DNA of 64,000 bases, from assembly GCF_034190915.1 (NCBI RefSeq), contig NW_026947488.1, forward strand, positions 7,636,501 to 7,700,500, in the 5' to 3' direction. This document shows, piece by piece, positions 46,519 to 57,940 of this stretch; the stretch's first letter is position 1, and each line of letters begins with the position of its first letter. The notes under the pieces were generated by a model, which ran no database searches, had not been told where the DNA came from, and saw only the letters and a list, made by a program, of their open reading frames with translations. This DNA is from Cavia porcellus (lineage: Eukaryota; Chordata; Mammalia; Rodentia; Caviidae). Made by a program: the position numbers and the translations under genes.

Positions 46519-47655
46519 AATCTGATTTCCTGCGAGGTTTATCCAGGTGAGGGGAAAACCACCCCTGAGTTATCGGAAGATCATGTTTTCATCATTGGAT
46601 TGATGTCCTTTATTGGTTTCTCATGGGTGAATATGGACTCTCTTTAAGGATTCTAGACCTGTCTGAACCAACACGAAGTTTTACAGATTATTTTCATGTG
46701 CACATTTCGGTGTATTTGGATTGGAACTCAAAGCAGATAATACCTATCTATGCTTAAATGTAACAATCAAAAGTTGTCTCAAGGTTTGTTCTGGATTTAA
46801 TTTCTTGGAATTACTAAATTTGTTGCAGATGTGGACTTGGTTTATTTGTTTCCTAAAAACCTGGCAAATGAGTCTGAGAATCAGAAAACTGAAGTTCTGA
46901 CTTCAATCAGTGGTTAGTGTGACACTGCCAAAGAACTGTGTGAATATATTGGTTACACTTGTTTTTATTGCTTTGGAATTAGTTTGTTTTGTTCTCTTAA
47001 TGCAGCTGGGAATTGTTTCTCAGTGGCTGGCATTATGTTTTCTCTATAAATAAGGTAATGAATGGCTTGTCTGGAAATTTACCTTGACTGTGAGATTACC
47101 GACACGACTTCCCTAAAATGAGAGAGCAGGAAGAATACTTCATAGTTGTATTTTAATTATCTATGTGAAAGAGTCATATTTTCCAAATTATATTTTCTAA
47201 TAGGAAAAATAGATCATAAGTCTGACAAGGAAAAAAGTTGCTTACCCGAATTTTAAGTGCTCCATCCCCAAACCTTGGCAAAGCTTCTCTCCTCCCCAGA
47301 AAAGCTTATACTTTATTGCTCAACTTTAATTAACATGATTGATAATGACCACTATATTAAAAAGCTAAGGGATTTTTTTTCCCTTAGACGTGATCACTTT
47401 ATTAACTGCCGATGGGATACCCTGGTTTTTAATTATATCTATTTTTCAAGCCTTTTGTTGTGTTTTAAGCATCATCTGGTTTTGCCTTAACTCTTTAAGT
47501 TGTATATATTTATCTGTTTAACTAATATTAAGTCCAAATATCCCATATCTAAATTTAGTGCAATATCTTATTTTGTCTTTTGTATAGATCATATGAATTC
47601 ATAAAATTATTTATGTCTCTGTTATAGAATAAATATTAATATATGTTAGTTGAAT
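46519..47655 (+). other. CBLN4 3' UTR (probable extent)
   Basis: AT-rich sequence from the stop codon to about 22 nt beyond the AATAAA at 47628, a length of about 1.1 kb. The end is predicted from the signal and the GT/T-rich element after it, not seen directly. Confidence 0.6.
47628..47633 (+). terminator. CBLN4 poly(A) signal AATAAA
   Basis: The only AATAAA in the 1.1 kb after the stop codon, followed 25-50 nt later by 'gaattgttttgtgctttcag', a good GT/T-rich downstream element. An ATTAAA at 47356 is a weaker alternative. Confidence 0.65.
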
Positions 47656-48999
47656 TGTTTTGTGCTTTCAGTTTTGGAAATCTGTGTCCTGAATGAGTTA
47701 TTTTCTCTTACTCTCTCTCCCTCCTACCATTCCTTCCTTTCTTCTTTCTTTCCTCCTTTCCTTCCTCTTGTTTCTTACTTTCTGGAGTTTAAGAAAACCT
47801 TTTGAATTTCCAGGTAATGTCCTCTGACTTGGTATAGGAAATCTTTACAGTGTTTAATCTGTCCCAATCCAGGAATTGCAATCTTGCCAAAAGAGAATCA
47901 ATGAACTCTGTAAACCTTTCTTTTGCTTACTGTAAGGAACTAGGTTTACAAAGATCCCATAAAATATCACGAGAGTGCTTAATGTGTGAGTGACTGCTCA
48001 TGAGTATAAAGACCAATGTTTTCAACCTAAGACTTGGTGAAACCTTCCGTCCTGTTTTTCACATCAAAATACAGAAGATCATAGGCATCTTTTAAGGAGG
48101 AGCTGTTACTGCATGTGTGTTGCCTGGGGACTTTGGCTCTACTTGTGAGCTGTAGTCAGTTAAAGCACTTGGGGGCAGGGCAAGGGCCTTTTCTTAGCTA
48201 GTGAGAGTGAGGCAAACATTACAAGTTTACCCACACCAGTGTGACTTTCAGTGTGATAGTGATTAATCTTCAAATCAAAATGTTCACCTACCTGCAGGAA
48301 GAACTCTTTCCTTTCCCCAGAAAACATTATCTGGAGATGTTGGCAACAGATCTTTGATGGAGGTCATCTCCAATTGACTTTCAATCAATGATTCTATTTT
48401 TTAATATAAAAAAACCCCAGTATTACACAGAGAGACAATAAAAAAGATGTTTCTCCATAAATTTACGTGCTAGATGCATCTGTACAGGTCTCTATACCCA
48501 GAATTTGTGTCCTTACATCTCTCCAGGGTGAATCATACTGAAATAAATCTATTTGTCATTGATTTGGCCAGATGTCATACGACTATTGTAATTACCAATT
48601 GACACTTATGATTGACCAGAGAAAATATCAAAAGATTCCAACTTAGAAGTACCTTTCATAAATGTGCTGTGACAGTCTTTTGGGGCCTGTCTTTATTTTT
48701 TTTTGATTCTTCTGAACATAGAAGAACACTGGCAACATGCTTGGCTTTGAGTACACATGTACACATTTTATAAGACAAATGTCCCTTTGAAAGTTTTGCC
48801 AGAAAGTCTATCTGAAAAGGCATCAAGTCTGTGGCTATCCAGGGTAGAAGGTGGCCTGTGACATGGGTCTCAAGTGGAGAGATGAGGCAAGACAGCCTAA
48901 GATGCTCATCCCACTCTAGGAAGTAAGAGCTGCCATGAGCAAACTGGCCAGAAAGATAAAGAGTGATGAGAGAGAAAAAGCAACAGGACAGAGTGCCCT
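47656..48999. other. Intergenic downstream of CBLN4
   Basis: A CT-rich low-complexity patch lies at about 47700-47780. No gene seen. Confidence 0.5.
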
Positions 49000-49195
49000 G
49001 GCCAGCAGAGCTTGGATTTTGGATGGATGTAGGTTGGCGTCCTGCAGTCTATATTCCCCACTCTGTAACCCTTGGGCAGGTTCTATCACCTCTCTGAGCT
49101 TTAATTAGTTTTTTTTCTACACAAGCAAAAGTTGGTTGTGGGGATTAAATAAAGCACTGAGGTGCTTGGAGCATAGCAGGAATTCAACCAAGAGC
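49000..49195 (+). repeat. MIR-type ancient SINE (sense)
   Basis: Shows MIR sense order: 'gtaacccttgggcaggttc', 'tatcacctctctgagcttta', 'gttgtggggattaaataaag', 'gcttggagcatagcagg' and 'aattcaacca'. Confidence 0.7.
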
Positions 49196-51671
49196 TTCTG
49201 TGATTACTAAAACCAAAAGCCCTGACACAGACAAAGCGGCAAATGGGGCTGCAGGAGGAGACTCAGATGGACAGGAGGCTGGGAGGGAAGTGGAGATGGA
49301 GTGAGCTGGGGCGGAGAGATTGCGATGTTAGGGGTTTTCTCAGAAATGAAGCCTGATGCTCCCCGTGTATACTATGACTCAAAAATTGTTTTTAAAAATC
49401 GCTGGGTCCACAAAAATGCTAATCGAACACAGGAATTGCATTGGTGCTGTCTGCATTCGTCAGTGCCAGAGCCCCTTTCTGGATGGTTCCAACTCCTCTG
49501 ACTGCTTCTTTATCTATTGATCTGCAATCGCTAGCAATTCTCTGCAGCAAGCAGTTTGCTCCTGACAGGCACCCGTGCAAACAGGACGCAGGAAACCGCG
49601 TGTGCGCAGAATCTCACTGAGCCTAATTGCCTGTGGGGTGTTCCCTGTGATCCCACAATCGGGGGGACTGTGATTACTTAATTATATTTTAAAAAATTCT
49701 TAAAAATTTTTTTTTCCGAGTTAAGTTTGTGTTCTCCCTGTTCATTTAGTTTCTGGAAACCTGGATAACTTCCTGTTTTCTCTTAGTTTCTCCCTGTTAG
49801 CAAGTTATTGTTCAAATGTTGAAATACACATCTTCGGCTAACTTCAGCTAAAGGATCCTCATAATGGGTTCTGCACATCACAAGATGCTGGGTCTGCATG
49901 AGTGGTGACCTCTCCCTTTTCCAGCTCTCCCTAATTGTCCAACAAAGCTAGATTCTTCACAAGAAGCGATGGCTGTCTACAGGTTTGGGCCTGCCCTGCC
50001 TTCTGAATGAGGGCACTGAGCTTTATCGGTCTACTTGGACTCCATATCTCACCTGTTCCCGAGCAGTGGGAGTCTCCAGATGGGTTGACCTCATGGTCAT
50101 GAGATGTAATGAGAGCAGAATCAAGTGACAGCTGCCCACATTCGAGACTTTGGAGTTAGCAACTTGGATTCTTATCCTAAATGATTATTGTTTTGGTAGC
50201 AAGAGGGTGGGGATTAAGGAGAAGCCTTCTAAGTAGTTGGTTGCCCTTTCTTTGATACAGGCTTGCTGTTCAGGCAAATTTCAGATATCTTAGAACAAAA
50301 GTGGTAATTTTGCTCTTAGCACCTTTCAGATAGAAAACAACAACTTCTTTTAGACTCTGACCCTGAAGTTCTATTGTTCTTAACCAAATGTGTGTGCAAA
50401 TCACCTGGGAATCTTACATTGCCTGTCTGTCCAGCTCCTGGCTCCATGGATGCTGCTGGCTACATCTTGGCTACTTGAGGTGCAGTCTCTGTTCCCCCAG
50501 CATTTGTGTCTATGGTAGAGTTTGCTGGGATCTCCTGTTGTAGTCAAGACTCACTCCAAACCTACCAACTTGGAGTCTGCATTTTAACATTGTTTCCTGC
50601 CCCTCTCATGTTTTTAGGTATCATTAAGTTTCATGAAGGCTTATCTTGAATTCAGTTCCAATGATCAGCTGCATAGGAATGGCCTGGGCTGAGCTTTTGG
50701 CACCCACAGTCTAGTAGTCTCCAGGGACCCTCACCACCACAGCCATGCAGCCGTTGGCCTCGCGGGGAGTAGCCCTGGGAGTCAAGATGTGAGTCTTCTT
50801 TGACCCTAGAGATGCAAAGCTCTCCGCCAGAAGCCTGCACTCAGGTCGGTGTGACACCCTCATTCTGGGCTCAGGGAATCTCCCTGTGTGCAGGTGGCAC
50901 ACACTGCGGAAAGACTTGGCCTCCAGGAGAGATGTGAGTATCCTGGCCTGAAAGCAAAGGTAAGTCAACCAAGCAGTGACCATCCAGTGAAGGAGGCCAG
51001 GCCTGGGACACTCCTCCTCATCCCCTCAGCCTCCATTTGCACAGTGGATGGAGTTACTTTTTGCTTTTGTTTTTAACTAAAATATATTTTAGGTCCAATG
51101 GTTGATACTTATGAAAATATGTTAGTGCATCCATGGAATTCAGGAGGTCTTTATTTCCTATGCAGCTACATTGAGAATATAAATTTATAAGAGAGACTCA
51201 TACATTTCTAAGAATTTCTGGGAATTTTGAGGAAATCCTAGCAGCCAGTGGTCTGGCCGTTGTCAGCGAAGCGGAGAGATTTCCACAAATACCCATTCTT
51301 CCCTCACAATTTGGGAGGACAGAAGCTAGCTTGTCTATTTCTCCTCCTCTGTGCTGTTTTTCTATTTTTGTCATGCTTAAGCTTCGACATCAAAAGGTAA
51401 TCAATAAGAGGAAGAACATGCCGGAAAACTAACGCGGGCTGGTTATCTATTTGCACATTACTATTTTTAATCTTCATGAACAAAGAAAACAAAAATGGTT
51501 TGCCATGACCTGTCCATCCTGTAGAATCTCTTTGCTGCTGTCTTTCAGAAGTCCCAGAAAGGGAGGGAGAGAAAAGCAGGAATTAAGCAGGGGTCCCTTT
51601 GGGGCAGGAAGACAGTGGGGCCTGTGTGGCCAGTGTTAGAGAGCGGTGAGTCAGGGCCATGTTGAGTGTGC
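49196..51671. other. Intergenic, no gene seen
   Basis: Small overlapping frames only. Several AT-rich patches (49680-49710, 51060-51200). No repeat family assigned. Confidence 0.5.
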
Positions 51672-51694
51672 ACGCGTGTGTGTGTGTGTGTGTG
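51672..51694. repeat. (TG)n dinucleotide microsatellite
   Basis: About eleven TG units preceded by 'cacgcg', a Z-DNA-prone sequence. Confidence 0.9.
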
Positions 51695-53600
51695 TACATG
51701 ACCATCTAGTGACAAGGTTGTCTGTTCTGGGTCAGATGTCATCACACAGAAAAGCGGGCTGTCGCCATTGGCCAAGCAGCTTAGGGAATGAATCTGTATC
51801 AAGTGCTTAGGTCAGAAAATATCTCCTGGCCCTAAATATATATAATCTTCAACCCAGTGCTTTTGCTGCTACTGGGTCACCTGGACCATTGCCCTATTTA
51901 ATCAGTAACAACAGCCAGCCTGAGCGATTCTGTTCTCAACGTGGAGTGAAGAGGTTTTAATTATTTTCTGTTTTCCTTTGTGACGTACATAGGCATGTTT
52001 TTTTCTGAGTTCTTTATTCTTACCTGTTTAAAAATATATAAACCATCACCAGTGTTTCTTTGAAAATAATTTCACTTTTATTCTTCATGTTAGCATTAGA
52101 GCACAGTGGAAAACAGTGATGATTTCCCCCCAAGTTAATCAAAAGTGAGGAACGGATGCTTGACATAACAAGCGTTCAATCCTAAAGGCAGTGTTCGTGC
52201 ATTAAACGCAACCCCACACGGAGGACTAGGGAGAAGCTGCCTGATAGAGTTGTGATAGCTCTGTGAGGATGGAATGGAAGCCTGAAAGCCGTTGTGGTTT
52301 GCTTCAAGCGTCTTTTCCTTCTGTTTTCTTTCCGGGTAGTAAGGTCAGCTCTTCCCAGGCTAAAGGCTGCTGCTCACTGGCTCGGATCTCAGCTCCTCTT
52401 CCCCAGGATGACTTTGCAAACCCCGGGCGGCATCAGAAAGTGCACTGGATTCTGCCCTTCCGGGTCTGGGCCAAGCTGATTGGAAGGAGAAACACTGCTG
52501 AAATGGCCTGTAACTCCTCTCCAGGGATAGAGAAGCCCCACGCTTCAGTATTTCAGGGAAGCTGTTGGCAGGCTTGGAAGGAAGCCACGACTTGCTCCGT
52601 CTGTCCTCGGAGAGATGCTCAGAGGGGGAGATCTGGAGAGGGTGGGAGGTTTGGGGGCACCCACAGGAGCACCTGGGCTGGTCTCTGGGGAGAGAGGGCT
52701 TTGCCCTGCTTTCATACTTACAATTTGCTCAGACAATACTTTATAAGGAGCCAGAAAGGGGACTGTGGGGTCCATAAGAGCCATTAAAAAGTCCTGCCCT
52801 GCAAGATTCCTTTTTCTGTGACTAATTGGTTATTAAGAGGAAAAAAAATACCAAGTGCTCCTTTACCTCCAGCGATTGTGCGGTGCCGTGAGTTGAAGTC
52901 GAACAAGAGTTACAAGGTCATCCACGACTTTCTGAGTGCCAGAGGCCAACTCTTAGGGAGAGAAGAAGGCAAGAACCTTCTCTTGGGAATCAGAGGCATC
53001 TGTTTCCCTATAGAAGAAACACTGATTATGTGCCTATTTTATACCCCACACTCTGGAAACTGCTCTCCATCAGCCAGGAACTTTCCGAGGTCTTGGAGAA
53101 GCCCTCTTTGCAGGCAAAAGGACTGCGAAAGGAAAGCAGAGCATACCGGTCTCCTTGACCGAGCTGTCAGTGACCTCTGTCCAGCTTTCACTGCTGTGTG
53201 CTTTTAGGGTTGGACTTTGTTAAAAGGCAAAGGTTGACACAGGGCAGATGTGGGAATGGTTCACTGCTCTGTCTCAGGGGTATGCCATTTCTACAATGGG
53301 CATCAGAAAATTATTTGTGCATTCGTTAGCACAGTGTTCTGAAGAAAACACTGAATTATTACATCCTAATAAAACAGGCCATCTTCAGACAGATGGAAGT
53401 ACCCTTCACAAGAGTCTTCCTTTCCTAACTCGTACAAAAGTGCCTCGCAGTTTGTGTAGTGAGGAGGGAAGGGAGAGGTCTGACTGTTTCATCCTGCTCA
53501 TCATGTCTGATTTATTTCTTTCTCCCTTTCTCCCTTCTCCTCTGGCTCCTTTTTCCTCTCTCTCTGTGTTTGTCTCTCCCTCTCTTTCTTGCTTTCTTTC
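51695..53600. other. Intergenic, no gene seen
   Basis: Contains open frames of 174 codons (52263-52787), 129 codons (52818-53207) and 147 codons (53248-53691). All lack domains, Met/splice context and repeat-free conservation clues, so they are not called. 53510-53600 is CT-rich. Confidence 0.5.
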
Positions 53601-53792
53601 CACATTAGGGAGAGACCCCAGGCCATCACACATGCTAGCCAACACCTCTACTACTGAGCTATCGACACAGCTTTTTAAATTTTATATTTAAATAGGATCT
53701 CACTAAGTTGCCAAGACCCGTCTTGAGGCTAAGATCCTCTCTCCTCAGCCTCCCAAATAGCTGGCTGTACTGGCTTGTGCCATCATGCACAA
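53601..53792 (-). repeat. ID-B1 composite SINE, antisense
   Basis: On the + strand an ID-like half (53601-53672: 'ccaggccatcacacatgcta', 'ctactactgagctatcgaca') is followed by an AT-rich link and a B1-like half (about 53690-53792: 'ggatctcactaagttgccaa', 'cctcagcctcccaaatagct'). Read on the minus strand the order is B1 then ID. Such composites are known from some rodent groups and support a rodent source. Confidence 0.65.
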
Positions 53793-55979
53793 GTATCTGC
53801 ATTGTGAAGAGTATCTTTGATTATAGGAAGCTAGGCATCAGGCCCGTGCACCCCAGGATGTGGGTTTGTTGATCTGGTACTTGCGGAAGCTCATCTTAGC
53901 TGGTTTGAAGCCCAGGTCTCTGCTGGGATCCAGTTCACTGGAAGCCCCTGGACACCTTGAGCGGGCAGGCAAGAAGTGTTTCTCCTTATGAATCATCCTT
54001 CTCCTAGAGAGCCAACATTCAGCTTCCTAAAAGCTTAGCAGATTACATATGAACCCATAAATGTCCGTTTCCAAGCAAAACAACTCCCTAATAGTCTCTT
54101 ATAATTCAACTTTATTTCTACCTCCGGGATCCCAACCTATCCTCAACATGGGCTGGGCTGTAAAGACATTTTTTCCTCTATTACTTTCCATCTGAGTCTC
54201 TTCTGCACAGGTTTGGACAGGGCTGCAGGGATCTTGGGGGCTGTGACTTCAGGGGAGGCAGGTGCAGTCAGGGGTCCAAATGCATTGTAGGGGAGGTGAT
54301 GGGAAGTGTGACAGCCTGCGTGTGTCTCCTGCGAGGAGAAATGAAAACCCATGTGAGAAGGTTGGTAGGGGCACGAGGGACCTTGTCCAAATGTCTTCGC
54401 ACCCTATGTTGTGGAACCAACCCAGAAGTAGCTGGCATGGGGTGGGGGTGTCCATGTTCTGTCACCTCGGAGAGCCCTGAAAGCCGAAAACAGAGTGTGC
54501 AGTTCTGGGGAGAGGACTTCTCTGCCAGTCCCAAGAGAACACTGTAAGAACTCGGCTCTCGGGGCTGGTCAGAGGGAACCAGCGTCCTTTGGTCTCCCTC
54601 AGAAGAGCTTCAACCTGGATGAAGAAGGGTTGGGGAGATTTTCCTGGACCTGCCCCCGGGGTCCTCCTGAGGTGCTGTGCTGCCCTGTGGCTTTGCAGGC
54701 CTTGGAAAGTGAGGAGAAGCAAAGTCCTCAGTCCTCTCCTAAGTGACCTTGTGGAAGGAGCTGCTATGATGCTATCCACCTTGCCTCTAAAGTCTTGTTC
54801 AGCTGTTGTGAATCCTCACTGTACCTAAGCACCCCTAGAGATGCTCGGTACAGATATTTCACTGTTTTTCCAGCCCAGAGTTTCTGATGACACAAGATTT
54901 GGTGGGGCCCAGGAATCCTGTATTTTCCCCACCACCTCATAAGGAATCAGTGTTTAAATAAAAATACATGCCGCTTTTTGCAAACCATAAAATGCACCCT
55001 CACGTGAAGTTCGTTCTGAAGACCGAGACTCGGAAGGATTGTCTTCTCTGTCTGTCGTCTTCCTAACACACACACCGCATGTGAGCCGAATCATGAGTCT
55101 CCAAGGCTGAAGTTGTTTAAATCCTTCACTTAAAAAGTCACATCTGCTTGAATGATTTTCATGATGGTTTCTGTTTTCCGTCTTATGTTTCATGAATTAC
55201 CAAATTCATGCATGTTGGCTTAAAATATTGCCAACAATGCAGCCATCACAAAAAATAGTCATTGGCAAAAAATAAAAGGAAAGGTTTTTGTGGTCCTGCT
55301 CTTCCTGCTAACTCTAGGAGGGTTGCTGGCTTATCGGGTCCACAAATGTGGGTTGGGGTCCACCACTATGTCCTGTTTTTCAGAGGACTCCAGTGGCCAG
55401 CTAGGCACAAAGACTCCGTGTTCCACCACTCAGTCCCAGACAAGAAATCACATTTGGGCAGGTGGGAGGGTTGTAGTCAGCGGTGGAGCCTCTGCCAGAT
55501 CTTGGCTCAAGATGTGGATGAGACCCCCACCCCCACCTCTGCCAAATAAAAGAACTTTGGTTTTAACTCATCTTTTCACTTAAGATTCATTAACACATCT
55601 GCTTGAGTTCCAGGGAAGTCATTGAAATTTGCACAGCGCTGTCAGCACAAGACGTCTGGTGCTGATGGAATCACTGATGCGAGAAAGGACCTGCTCATTG
55701 CTGTGCCTTTGGGGTCCCCCGCCTGCCTCTCTGATTATGAGTGATAGAACAGGCAGGGGGCTTGTTAACAGCTCCCCAATGCTCGGCCCCAGAGAATAGG
55801 CTGAGTGGAGGCCCTGACAAGGTGCCCACCTTCCTGGCTTCGCCCACACTGAAGGTCTCACTGAATCGGAACCAGCTTTAAGTTGCTCTGAGGAGAGCCA
55901 ACCCCAGTTAGGCTGGCTGCCAGTGATGAATGTCAGCAACACACGCAAAGGCCTGTTAATTGTGAGGTTAAGCGGTGCA
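53793..55979. other. Intergenic, no gene seen
   Basis: Many 70-105 codon frames overlap on both strands at 54140-54830, a sign of GC-rich non-coding DNA and not of a gene. A frame at 55290-55583 begins with a hydrophobic run but has no further support. Confidence 0.5.
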
Positions 55980-57430
55980 CCACCACAGCAGGTGTGTGCA
56001 CACACGTGTGGGTCACATCTGATTTCGGGCACAGGTGTGCACATGTGTGTGATTTCTGGTACACGTGATTTTGGGGATGCTTATGATTTCTGGCATTAGT
56101 GTAACTAGGGCATGCATGTGAATTTGGGCACGCTTGTGATTTGGGACACATATTTCATTTCTGGAATGTGTGTGAATTTGTGCAAACGTGTGAATTGGTG
56201 CATGCATGTGAATTTGTGCACAAGTGTCAACTCTGGCACGTGTTTCTGGAACATGTGTCATTTTGCGCATGCATGTCAGGCAGCATCCATGACATTTCTG
56301 GTACACGTGTCAATTCTGTCATGCATGGCACTCCAGATACATGTGTGTCTTCTGGCATACGTGTCACTTTCAGCACACATGTCATTGCTGTCACACGTGT
56401 CATTTCTGGGATAAGAGTAATTTGCAGCACAGATGTCAATTCTGGCTTGCACATCAATTTGAGCATGTGTTTTAGTTTGAACATGTGTGTTATTTTGGGC
56501 ACACATGTCAATTTGGGCATTTATGTCAATTCTGGCACACGTGTCATTTCTGGTAGGCATGCGATGCTGGATACAAATGTGAATTTCAGCACCTGTGTGA
56601 TTTCCAGCATGCGTGACATTTCCGGCATGCATTTCAGTTGCAGCACGTGTGTCATTGCCAGCATGCGTATCAATTCTGGCATGCATGTCAACTCCTATAC
56701 ACAGGTCACTTTGGATACTCATTTCATCAAATTGACATACGTGTTGACACATTTGTAGCACATGTGTGATTTCATACACACGTGTCATTTCAGACATGCA
56801 TGTCATTGCCGGCATGTGTGCCTACCCAAGAGTCATTTCGGTCACAGGTTTCAATCCTGGCATGCGTGTCATTTTGGGCACAGGTATCACTTCCAGCATG
56901 CATGTCAGTTCCTGTGCACAAGTCAGTTCTGGTATGCATATTAATTTGTGCACATGTGTCTTTTCCTGCATGCATGTCAATTTGGGCTTGTGTTTGATTT
57001 TGGAGATGTGTGTTATTTTGAAGATGTGTTTGAAAATGGGCATGAGCCTCATTTCCAGCACATGTATCATTTCAGGCACGTGTATGATTTTGGGCACACG
57101 TGTGATTTTGGGCATGCGTGTGTACATGCCTGTGATTTCCAGATTGTGTATTATTTCAGACACATGTGTGATATCTGACACACATGTGATTTTGGTCACT
57201 TTTGTGTGCATATGTGTGATTTCTGGCATGCATTTTATTTCCAGTATTCCTATGTACCATGCGTGTGATTTCGGGGCACCCATTTGATTTCAGGCATGCA
57301 CGTGCACACGTGTGGGATGTGTGTGTGTGATTCTGAGCACTTTTGCACACCCATTTGATTTCAGGCATGCCTGTGCATGCGTGTGGATCACACGTGTGAT
57401 TTCGGCATGTACGTGTGCATTTGTGGGGCT
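55980..57430. repeat. 18-bp minisatellite, about 80 degenerate units
   Basis: A tandem array of a degenerate 18-bp unit of the form GTGTCATTTCTGGCATGC. Successive examples around 56595-56690 are 'gtgtgatttccagcatgc', 'gtgacatttccggcatgc', 'gtgtcattgccagcatgc' and 'gtatcaattctggcatgc'. Because 18 is a multiple of three, frames stay open on both strands for up to 205 codons with a six-residue period. These are not genes. The unit junction (GCATGC, ACACGTGT) is self-complementary, so the array is rich in short palindromes and contains many CACGTG boxes. Confidence 0.9.
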
Positions 57431-57720
57431 CACCTTAGAAGGGAGCTATTGTGAAGTCATAAGTGAGAGGCCCATGATATCACCATATTGTCTATTGATT
57501 TCTGTAAATTTCTTACTCTGTTAGTAAATAAATAATTTTATTATTCTGTTACCCCAGGATATTCCTTCAATGTATTTTTGTTACTTGTATTGTAAGTTTT
57601 ATGTTTGTTATTCTGAAGAAATAAAATGTTTATAAATGTTATACTTTGATGACCAAATCATATTTTAATTTCCTGAACCATTTTGAGAGTTTGTCTCCGA
57701 ACTCAAATTCTTTCTCCTTT
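57431..57720. other. AT-rich intergenic spacer
   Basis: Short AT-rich stretch between the minisatellite and the microsatellite. Nothing recognised. Confidence 0.6.
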
Positions 57721-57726
57721 TTTCTG

Positions 57727-57819
<93 letters not shown>

Positions 57820-57820
57820 T
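57721..57820. repeat. (TTTC)n(TC)n compound microsatellite
   Basis: About a dozen TTTC units followed by about twenty TC units. It abuts the tail end of an antisense B1. Confidence 0.95.
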
Positions 57821-57830
57821 TCATCCTAGC

Positions 57831-57940
57831 TTTTGGAGACAGAGTCTTGCTGTGCAGTCCAGACTGGCCTTGAACTCTGCAATCCTCCTGACTCAACCTT
57901 CCAAGTGCTGAGATTACAAGCGTGTGTCACCATACCCAGT
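57831..57940 (-). repeat. B1-type SINE, antisense
   Basis: 'ttttggagacagagtcttgc', 'tgtgcagtccagactggcct', 'tgaactctgcaatcctcctg', 'ccaagtgctgagattacaag', 'gtcaccatacccagt' are reverse-complement B1 landmarks. Confidence 0.85.

Noticed and set aside
52263..53691. Frames of 174, 129 and 147 codons downstream of CBLN4
   Set aside because: No recognisable family and no splice context. Overlapped by antisense frames and, at the 3' end, a CT-rich repeat and SINE.
55262..55583. Small membrane-protein-like frame
   Set aside because: A single hydrophobic run near the start followed by no recognisable sequence. Not enough to call a gene.
56141..57287. Open frames of 205 and 173 codons (+) and 179 and 153 codons (-) with six-residue repeats
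   Set aside because: The period of the minisatellite is 18 bp, which keeps all frames in phase, so long frames appear on both strands. No gene-like ends, splice sites or promoter.
55980..57430. CRISPR-like array
   Set aside because: The units are contiguous with no unique spacers, and the genome is mammalian.
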